From Streptomyces sp. NBC_01283 (lineage in GTDB: Bacteria; Actinomycetota; Actinomycetes; Streptomycetales; Streptomycetaceae), in the NCBI RefSeq assembly GCF_041435335.1, contig NZ_CP108433.1:1-30336 (forward strand): a stretch of DNA of 30,336 bases, written 5' to 3'. A program made the translations under genes and the position numbers. This document shows positions 24,843-30,336 of this stretch, piece by piece (position 1 is the first letter of the stretch; the number at the start of each line of letters is the position of its first letter). Under the pieces are notes generated by a model, which saw only the letters and a list, made by a program, of their open reading frames with translations, was not told the DNA's origin and searched no databases.

Positions 24843-26006
24843 ATGTCCCCGTCCACGCAGCACGCCCGGTACACCTACCGGCTTCGTGTGTCCTCGACGG
24901 CCCGGACGGGCCTGGAGGCGGAGTGGTCGCGGTGCCGGTGGGTTTGGAACGAGTGCGTGGCGATGTCGCGCAAGGTCTACGCCCGCAACCAGGCCACGGG
25001 CGGCGAGGACACGTGCGGCCCGGCTCAGTTGGACAGGATGCTGACCGAGGCCCGCCGGTCGATGGCGTGGCTGCGGGAGGGCTCTTCGGTTGCTCAGCAG
25101 CAGATCATCCGGGATTTCGGACGCTCGCGTGCGAAGGCGCTCAAGGACATCAAGGCCCGTCTGCCGCAGCGCCAGCGGGCGGGCATGCCGAGGATGAAGC
25201 GCAAGCGGGAGGCGTTGCCGACGCTGAACTACACCTCGCGCGGCTTCCGTCTCAAGGACGGGCGCCTGCACGTCGCGGGCGGCATCGTGCTGTCGCCGGT
25301 GTGGTCGCGTGAGCTGCCCAAAACGCCGTCGTCCGTGCGCGTGTATCGCGACAGTCTCGGGCATTGGTACGCCTCCTTCGTCGTCGAGACCGTCAGCGAG
25401 GAACTCCCCGCGACGGGGGCGGTGATCGGGGTGGACTGGGGCGTGAAGGAGACCGCCACGACCACCTCGGCGGTGCATGATCTGCCGCACGCCGAGCACG
25501 GGAAGCGGGCCGCGCAACAACTGGCCCATTACCAGCGGCAGATGGCCCGACGACGCACCCCGAAGAATCAGCCCGACACCAACGGGTACCGCACCGCCCG
25601 CATGCAGGCGGCGAAGGCGCACAAGAAGGTCGCACGGCAACGCCAGGACACCGGCCGCAAGTGGGCCAAGCGAGTCGTCCGCGACCACGATGCGTTGGCG
25701 GTTGAGAACTTCCGCCCCAAGTTTCTCGCCAAGACCACGCTGGCGCGCAAGGCGGCCGATGCGGCGATCGGCGCCACCAGGACGGCCCTGGTCGAGATGG
25801 GCCGCAAACACGGGCGGACCGTGCACCTGGTGCACCCCGCCTACACGACGATGGACTGCGCAGACTGCGGTGCGAGAGCCAAGCACCAACTGCCGCTCGG
25901 CGAACGAACGTACGCGTGCACCGCGTGCGGAGTCTCCCGACCACGGGACAAAAACTCCGCCCACGTGATGCTCGTCCGGGCTGGCCTCTCTCCCGGCTGG
26001 CGTTGA
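24843..26006 (+). CDS. tnpB: TnpB RNA-guided endonuclease (IS200/IS605 type)
   Basis: 387 residues from ATG 24843; the frame is open further upstream but lacks conserved sequence. The order of parts is the TnpB one: an N-terminal wedge (YTYRLRVSSTARTGLEAEWS, RCRWVWNECV), a helical REC-like region, then RuvC with catalytic D198 (VIGVDWGVKET), E288 (ALAVENFRPKFL) and D369 (SRPRDKNSAH). The zinc ribbon has C339-x2-C342 and C359-x2-C362. All catalytic residues are present, so the protein could be active. TnpB proteins use an RNA made from the element's right end to cut DNA next to a short TAM, keeping the element at its site. No tnpA is present. The gene sits between the right repeat of the IS4-family element and the right-end hairpin of its own element. 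Confidence 0.9.
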   Translation: MSPSTQHARYTYRLRVSSTARTGLEAEWSRCRWVWNECVAMSRKVYARNQATGGEDTCGPAQLDRMLTEARRSMAWLREGSSVAQQQIIRDFGRSRAKALKDIKARLPQRQRAGMPRMKRKREALPTLNYTSRGFRLKDGRLHVAGGIVLSPVWSRELPKTPSSVRVYRDSLGHWYASFVVETVSEELPATGAVIGVDWGVKETATTTSAVHDLPHAEHGKRAAQQLAHYQRQMARRRTPKNQPDTNGYRTARMQAAKAHKKVARQRQDTGRKWAKRVVRDHDALAVENFRPKFLAKTTLARKAADAAIGATRTALVEMGRKHGRTVHLVHPAYTTMDCADCGARAKHQLPLGERTYACTACGVSRPRDKNSAHVMLVRAGLSPGWR

Positions 26007-26087
26007 TCGCACAAGACTCGTCTCCTCGCAGAGGGGGCCAGCGGCGTGAGTCAGGAATCCCCCTCTTCAGGTGGGGGAGGTTTCAAC
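25930..26087 (+). ncRNA. Probable omega RNA scaffold of TnpB
   Basis: By analogy with ISDra2-type elements the guide RNA comes from the 3' end of tnpB plus the right end. Here the right end carries gccagcgg (26037-26044), aggaat (26053-26058) and a C5/G5 hairpin (26059-26077) followed by gaggtttcaac, close to the scaffold end known in ISDra2 (hairpin, gagg, ttcaa). The guide would then start at about 26087 (cagtgcagcaccacc...). The 5' boundary is a guess. Confidence 0.5.
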
Positions 26088-26401
26088 AGTGCAGCACCAC
26101 CACCCCAGGCCGGAGGTGCGCCGGAAACGACGTTCGAACTCCATGACGCCTTCCTCTCATTGGCCTGCAGCCTCATCTGCTGGTGACGCCTCACGAAGAC
26201 CGGATGACGGTCCTGTCGCATGCCCGTAGGGGCATCAATACGTATTGACAGTTCGTATCTATGTTTTCAGGTCAAAGAGGGATTCGAACCCGTCATAGCT
26301 TCACCAAGGGATCCCCTGTGGCACAGCCGTGATGTCAGAGTCCGGCTGCAGTGCCTGCCCAGGGCACTAATGAAGAACTACCCGATTCAAGGAGTTCACT
26401 T
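26088..26401. other. Intergenic region upstream of the lectin gene
   Basis: About 310 bases without a gene. It contains the 14-bp palindrome at 26235-26248 and a tRNA T-arm-like sequence at 26282-26296, both listed or discussed separately. No clear -10/-35 pair at correct spacing. Confidence 0.5.
26235..26248. promoter_or_regulatory. Perfect palindrome TCAATACGTATTGA
   Basis: Fourteen bases reading identically on both strands, overlapping a TTGACA (26245-26250), about 150 bases before the lectin ATG. It has the size and symmetry of a repressor operator. No similar copy was noticed elsewhere in the window. Confidence 0.45.
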
Positions 26402-26866
26402 ATGGGGAAGAGAGCCACCACACTTCTGGCAACCGCCGCCCTCGCCACCCTGACGCTCGTCGGCCAGGCCAGCGCGGCGCCGTCGAACCACACTCCTCCC
26501 GTCGCCAACGGCAAGACCGTAGCGACGGCTTTGCCGTCAAACCAGACGCGCTATGCGCCGTTCACCCTCCATCACAACCAATCCGTGAGCTCCGACACTG
26601 CGCGGCTGGTCATGCAGTCTGACGGAAACCTCGTCATCTACGACGAGTTCAACCGGGCCCGCTGGGCCACCAACACCGTCGGACAAGGCTGGACGGCCCG
26701 CTTCCAGACGGACGGCAACCTCGTGGTGTACACGCGCTCCAATCGGCCGGTGTGGGCTTCCAACACGGACGGCCGACCGGGCTCGCGCCTGGTTATTCAG
26801 GATGACGGGAACGTCGTCATCTACGACGGCAGCCGCGCTGTCTGGGCCTCTGGCACTAACCACTGA
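26402..26866 (+). CDS. Secreted B-lectin (bulb-type mannose-binding) domain protein
   Basis: ATG 26402 follows cAAGGAGttcactt; 154 residues. A signal peptide is clear: MGKRATTLLATAALATLTLV then GQASA, with probable cleavage after ASA. The mature part is one B-lectin beta-prism with three QxDxNxVxY sugar-binding motifs: MQSDGNLVIYD, FQTDGNLVVYT and IQDDGNVVIYD. The segment TRYAPFTLHHNQSVSSDTAR precedes them, and WATNTVGQGW and VWASNT follow each repeat in the usual way. Known for the family: mannose binding in plants and in LlpA-type bacteriocins of proteobacteria, the latter having two such domains. With a single domain this is a small secreted lectin of unknown target. A strong terminator follows directly. 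Confidence 0.9.
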   Translation: MGKRATTLLATAALATLTLVGQASAAPSNHTPPVANGKTVATALPSNQTRYAPFTLHHNQSVSSDTARLVMQSDGNLVIYDEFNRARWATNTVGQGWTARFQTDGNLVVYTRSNRPVWASNTDGRPGSRLVIQDDGNVVIYDGSRAVWASGTNH

Positions 26867-26872
26867 TCCTCG

Positions 26873-26916
26873 TCCCCACGAAGGCCGGGCTCTGAACGGC
26901 TCGGCCTTCGTGGGGA
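26873..26916 (+). terminator. Strong hairpin after the lectin gene
   Basis: A perfect 14-bp stem (26873-26886 with 26903-26916, tccccacgaaggcc) with a 16-base loop, starting six bases after the lectin stop. It is a convincing terminator, although no long U-tract follows. Confidence 0.85.
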
Positions 26917-27099
26917 ACGACAAGCCCTCGAGCCGCGAGACACGAGTAGGGGACTCCACAAAAGTACCCAGGGCCCGCTACAGGCAGAGAGGGTGGGCGG
27001 GCAACGTGATGCACACGACTTTGCTCGCTTGTGAATCTGCTACGGCGATAACACCGACGCCCTGATGGGGCAGCGGTAAACCTCGTTCAGACCAAACAG

Positions 27100-28051
27100 T
27101 GGACGACCGCAGCACCGCGCCGGCCTGCAGGATCAACGGTGGTACCCGCGGTACCGACAAGTCGATCTTCCCGCAGGTGCCGATGGCCGCGCTGGCCGAG
27201 TACGCACTCACGCCGTGCTCGATGCCGAGCCGATGTGCGCGGGTCAGCCGAACTACATCCTTTCGCCTGTAGGCCGGCGCCGGCTGGGCATGCTGATGCT
27301 GGCCGATCGTGAGTTCCTCGGCGTCCCGCTATGGCGGGCGTTCGCCGGCACCGGGGCCCACCTGCCGTGGGGGGCGCGAACCGGGTGCTGCCGGCGCAGG
27401 TCAGGCGGCCGGATGGCTCGTGGCTGTCCGGTTGCATGCCGGTACCGACGGCCAGAAGCGTGCCCCCGCGCGGGTCCGTGTCCTGGCCTACCAACTGCAC
27501 GGCCAGGACACGGAGTTACCCGCCTGGTCACCGACCTGCTAGACACGGATCAGTAGCCTGCGCGGGAGTTGGCCGCGCTCTATTGCGAGCGGTGGGAGAT
27601 CGAGTCCGTCTTCGGCGAGCTCAAGACGCACCAGCGCGGACCTCGCGCGGTGCTCTCCAGCAAGACCCGGACGGCGTGCGCCAGCAATCTGAGCCCAACT
27701 CCTGGTCCACCACGCGCTGCGGGCCCTGATCTGCAGAACCGCCGCCGCCCAGGCCATCGACCCCGACCGGTTCTCCTTCACCGACACCCTGCACGCCACG
27801 CGCCGCAGCGTGCCTACACACCCGGTGTCTTCTCCCCCTCAGCACCTGATCACGGCCCTGGCCAGACTCCGTGACGACGTCCTGTCCCACCAGCTGCCAC
27901 CACGTCGGTTCCGCAGCCAGTCCCCCCGTCGTCAAACGCAGAATGTCCAGCTACAAGCTGACGCGAGTCGAGCACCGCAGCTGGCCTCAGCCGACCAGAG
28001 CACCGGCCGAGGCCATCACCATCCAGCCGCCGTCAGCAGCCAGACGCTAAC
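27100..28051 (+). pseudogene. IS4-type (DDE) transposase relic, multiple frameshifts
   Basis: Pieces in changing frames assemble into a transposase: GTRGTDKSIFPQVPMAALAE (near the first Asp region), MLMLADREFLGVPLWRAFAG (second Asp), RVRVLAYQLHGQDTE, LVTDLLDTDQ, ELAALYCERWEIESVFGELK (Glu motif) with THQRGPRAVLSSK, and then ALICRTAAAQAIDPDRFSFT, TLHATRRSV and a C-terminal AITIQPPSAARR before TAA at 28049-28051. At least four frame changes are needed and the N-terminus is missing. It differs clearly from the IS4-family copy at 23215-24734. Dead. Confidence 0.75.
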
Positions 28052-28066
28052 GCAACGGGGTTGGCT

Positions 28067-28339
28067 TTAGTGGCAGACCCACTGTCCGGGGCACCAGACC
28101 CACATCCACTGCCCGTAGTAGGACGACCACTGCCACGCCCAGTAGCCCTGCTGCCAGTGGCACCCGTGACCGCCGCCCGTCTGAGGGCCCGACCTGCCGC
28201 CCCCGTGGATACCCGCCGCAGCAGCGGTGCTTGAGGAAGGCGCAGCGGCGGCACTGCCCGCGGCAGAGACTGCCGCACCTCCGGCGAGTGCGAGGCAAGT
28301 GGTACTGAGAACGAGAAGACGTTTCAACCGTTGAGGCAC
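28067..28339 (-). CDS. Tiny secreted Trp-rich protein
   Basis: The GTG at 28339 follows AAAGGA at eight bases on the minus strand; 90 residues. The N-terminus MPQRLKRLLVLSTTCLALAG then GAAVSAAGSAAAA is a signal peptide with several possible cleavage points. The remaining ~55 residues are a Gly/Ala/Ser-rich spacer and an aromatic end, GHGCHWQQGYWAWQWSSYYG then QWMWVWCPGQWVCH, with eight Trp and three Cys. I do not know a family. A secreted structural, surface-active or antimicrobial peptide is possible. It stands alone, converging on the transposase relic. Clear signal peptide and ribosome-binding site make it a believable gene despite its size. Confidence 0.7.
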   Translation of the reverse strand: MPQRLKRLLVLSTTCLALAGGAAVSAAGSAAAAPSSSTAAAAGIHGGGRSGPQTGGGHGCHWQQGYWAWQWSSYYGQWMWVWCPGQWVCH

Positions 28340-28639
28340 GAATATTTCCTTTCTTCTGGTATGTCGGCTCGGGGTGCGGGGATGTTTCTACTGCCGACAC
28401 CGCGCTGCCGCAACGCGGCTGTCGGCACCGCGTCCAGATTTCGATCTGCTGTGCCCGGAATCCGGCGAAGTCGACTGGCCTCACGGCCGGGGCCCTTCCT
28501 GACTTTTCCGAAGTGCTGATATCGCGTGCTCCACCCCCACACGCCGTAGCCGACACTGGCCGATACAGATGCACTCCAGCACCGGCGCCACCGACGGACC
28601 CTGCACAGCGCCGTACACACGGCCATCAGTGCCGGCATA
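28340..28639. other. Upstream region of the Trp-rich protein gene
   Basis: About 300 bases; presumably holds the minus-strand promoter. Nothing further recognised. Confidence 0.4.
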
Positions 28640-28730
28640 CAGAACTGAATGAAACCCGAACCTGGAGCGGCGTAGCCGCCAGCGGTCCCGTAAGGAATGC
28701 TTCCTGCACGATCCTCGCCTTCAGGTGAGG
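28640..28730 (+). ncRNA. Orphan TnpB right-end / omega RNA scaffold relic
   Basis: Shares the layout of the intact TnpB right end: gccagcgg (28678-28685), aggaat (28693-28698) and a hairpin cctcgccttcaggtgagg (28713-28730) matching the cttcaggt loop of 26064-26072. An internal ggcg-tagc-cgcc hairpin precedes it. No tnpB frame is found beside it; only a short in-frame tail NETRTWSGVAASGPVR. Probably the remains of a deleted element. Confidence 0.5.
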
Positions 28731-29454
28731 CTGCGCCACCTCAGTCCCGCAGGACTCACCTACACACGCAGAGCAAACCAGCACGGCCAAACACCTCGCG
28801 CCTGAGCAACCTGGCCCGGTCAATACGGCCTTCAACTTCACCGGAGTTAAAGAGGAGGATCAATCCAACGGCCACAACCTGCCGACCAGTCTCGAGCCCG
28901 GTGAAAGAGCAGCAGGAGCCCGGCCAGGCCCGTCAGCACCCCCGTTGCATCACCGGCGAGTTCGCCAGCCTCCCGGCCGTGGGGAAACATCGTCACACCC
29001 TCCACGGCCAGCCATCTCAGTGAAGCCGGTGAGGCTGCTGGTGCCCGTGAGGCAGCGGCATCCCCGGAGGGTTCACCGTCGCGCAGCGCCCAGGTGTCCG
29101 CGGACCGCGAGCCCTCGTGGGCATGGACGGAGTGCCATCGCGTGGGCGGTCAACGTCACGGAAGCCGAACAGGCCGGGCCCTCACCGGCGGCGTCTAGGC
29201 GAGGGCCACCAACGCGGGAGGCAACGGCAAACGGCTCACCGACGTAGGGGTCTACGAGGAGGGCCACGGGACGCCGTGGGCCGTCCGCTGCAACGCGGCA
29301 GGAAACGTCGTTCCCGTGCCCGAACTGCGTAGCCGCGGTAGAGATCACAAGGTGCCGTGTATGCCGATCTTGGAGGACACTCGCGGGATGGTGCACGGAC
29401 CGGATCCGGAGCCAGGGCCGTATCGGACCGCCAAGGACTGGCGCGACGGTCCCC
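28731..29454. other. Long region without a supported gene
   Basis: About 720 bases. Between roughly 29200 and 29340 the plus strand reads RATNAGGNGKRLTDVGVYEE then GHGTPWAVRCNAAGNVVPVP, which looks like part of a real protein, but it has no start and runs out; it could be a relic. Other frames are not convincing. Confidence 0.35.
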
Positions 29455-30336
29455 TCAGCCCTTGGCCCAGTCGGGCCAGACCAATTCGTCACCGGGGTAA
29501 GAGGGCTTCGTTTCCTCGGGCTGGAACCAGCCAGCGAAGAATAGCTTCAGGTCCTTGCCGGAGTGCTTTTCCAGGGAGATTCGAAAGGCCTCCCAGGCGG
29601 TCGGCCGGTCGGCGTGGCTGGGCAGCCAGTCCTTCAGCGCTCGGTCGAAGGCCGCGTCCCCGACCAGCCGACGGAGCGCATACATGGCGGCGCCGCTGGT
29701 CGTGTACACATTGGCGGACTGCCATTGGATCTTTTTGACCTTGTCCCGGTACATCGTGACCAGGTCCGCCTTGCGGAACTTCTCCTGCCAGGCCCATTGC
29801 AGATAGGTGGGGATGGTCTCCTCCACGTACCCGTCGTTGGCCCGCACGGCCTCCAGCCAGGTGTGGGCCAGCTCGTGAACCAAGACGTCCTGGGTGACAG
29901 GCTGGGTTCCCGTATCCCCCGGATACTCCATGGCCATGGAGATCGTGTTCCATCCGGTCACGTTCGGCACGTTCGGGTCCTTGAAGTCAAGGAAGGAGAC
30001 GGTCAGGCTTTCATGGCGGTACTTTCCGAACAGGCCCGCCTGCCACGTGGCTGCCTCACCCAGGACTTCGGCCAGCTTCCTGCCCCGGCCTTCCGCCCCG
30101 TCACCGTAGACGAAGTGCACAGGGGTGCCGTCCGGCAGCTTCTCGTCCGACTCGGTCCATTTGTCCCCCACGCCGAAATGCACGTAACCGGCCTGCATTG
30201 GTTCCGGGTTGTCCCATCGGTAGACCTTGCGGTCACCGTCCTTCCTGGGGGTTCCCGACGGGCCGTTGGAGACCGCGGTCCAGCCGTCGGGGACTCGGGC
30301 CTGAAGGTGTATGGCCGAGCGGTCGCTGTCGTCGCT
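29455..30336 (-). CDS. M1-family metallopeptidase, C-terminal part (5' end outside window)
   Basis: The minus-strand frame is open to the window edge; 293 residues are visible and the start is missing. Seen: the beta-sandwich end LQARVPDGWTAVSNGPSG, WDNPEPMQAGYVHFGVGDKW, the zinc motif HELAHTW, and a downstream GYVEETIPTYLQWAWQEKF whose Glu probably is the third zinc ligand. GAAMYALRRLVGDAAFDRAL is the usual C-terminal helical region of the family. The spacing from HELAH to that Glu is about 14 residues, shorter than the usual 18 of HEXXH-18-E. Known for the family: zinc aminopeptidases, some secreted or lipid-anchored. A signal peptide would be in the unseen part. Ends GDELVWPDWAKG. Confidence 0.85.
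   Translation of the reverse strand, partial: SDDSDRSAIHLQARVPDGWTAVSNGPSGTPRKDGDRKVYRWDNPEPMQAGYVHFGVGDKWTESDEKLPDGTPVHFVYGDGAEGRGRKLAEVLGEAATWQAGLFGKYRHESLTVSFLDFKDPNVPNVTGWNTISMAMEYPGDTGTQPVTQDVLVHELAHTWLEAVRANDGYVEETIPTYLQWAWQEKFRKADLVTMYRDKVKKIQWQSANVYTTSGAAMYALRRLVGDAAFDRALKDWLPSHADRPTAWEAFRISLEKHSGKDLKLFFAGWFQPEETKPSYPGDELVWPDWAKG

Larger units (their letters stand above)
23202..26087 (+). mobile_element. TnpB-only (IS200/IS605-type) element, split by an IS4-family insertion
   Basis: The tnpB gene is flanked by two similar hairpins in the same orientation: right end ccccctcttcaggtggggg (26059-26077, followed by gaggtttcaac), and left end ccccctgctttag at 23202-23214 resuming as gtggggg at 24741-24747. 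The left hairpin is interrupted by the IS4-family element between the two ctttag copies. No TnpA is present, so it depends on a transposase elsewhere. The true left boundary may lie slightly further left. Confidence 0.6.

Noticed and set aside
26245..26262. A sigma-70-like promoter from TTGACA at 26245
   Set aside because: The nearest TATGTT lies too close and no -10 box is found at 16-18 bases.

Overview
The window comes from a high-G+C actinomycete, almost certainly Streptomyces or a close relative. Most real genes have G/C-rich third codon positions, and the gene families fit: a DUF2637 plasmid-transfer protein, a TerD protein, a Rieske/VanB pair with an IclR regulator, an M1 peptidase, and transposases of several families. 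It reads as an accessory region. Intact genes alternate with truncated transposases, chimeric reading frames and decayed genes, as is typical of chromosome arms and plasmids.

Layout. 1-2713: the end of an ATP-grasp (PGM1-like) ligase overlapping a DHA2-type MFS exporter, which looks like the edge of a natural-product locus. 2954-5784: a scrapyard holding a truncated DUF2637 gene, an IS701 transposase relic, an IS1182/IS1380 transposase chimera, and the tail of a secreted-protein gene followed by a small frameshifted gene. 6229-8088: an intact DUF4236-coiled coil-TerD protein. 8632-15333: the most unusual part, a three-gene cassette (here called C-A-B) of unknown function present twice in opposite orientation and facing tail to tail. 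C1 is decayed, A1-B1 lie on the plus strand and C2-A2-B2 on the minus strand; all are visibly less G+C-rich than their surroundings. 15616-16820: a possible small gene, half an aquaporin and half an ABC ATPase, in one chimeric frame. 16852-20317: an IclR regulator and a translationally coupled vanA-like / small unknown / vanB-like operon. 20950-21640: relics of an anti-sigma-type ATPase and an IS3 transposase. 21945-22736: a glycine-rich protein. 23202-26087: a TnpB element whose left-end hairpin appears to have been split by a complete IS4-family element with inverted repeats and a short target duplication. 26402-26916: a secreted B-lectin with a strong terminator. 27100-28051: a transposase relic. 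28067-28339: a tiny secreted Trp-rich protein. 28640-28730: an orphan TnpB right-end scaffold. 29455 to the end: the C-terminal part of an M1-family metallopeptidase on the minus strand.

Working together. The oxygenase, reductase and regulator form a plausible O-demethylation or aromatic-ring catabolic unit. The C-A-B cassettes are the best candidate for an undescribed system. The two copies share gene order, spacing and the promoter-proximal region of C, yet their proteins have diverged substantially. One copy has lost C while keeping A and B open. I do not recognise A, B or C and claim no function for them.
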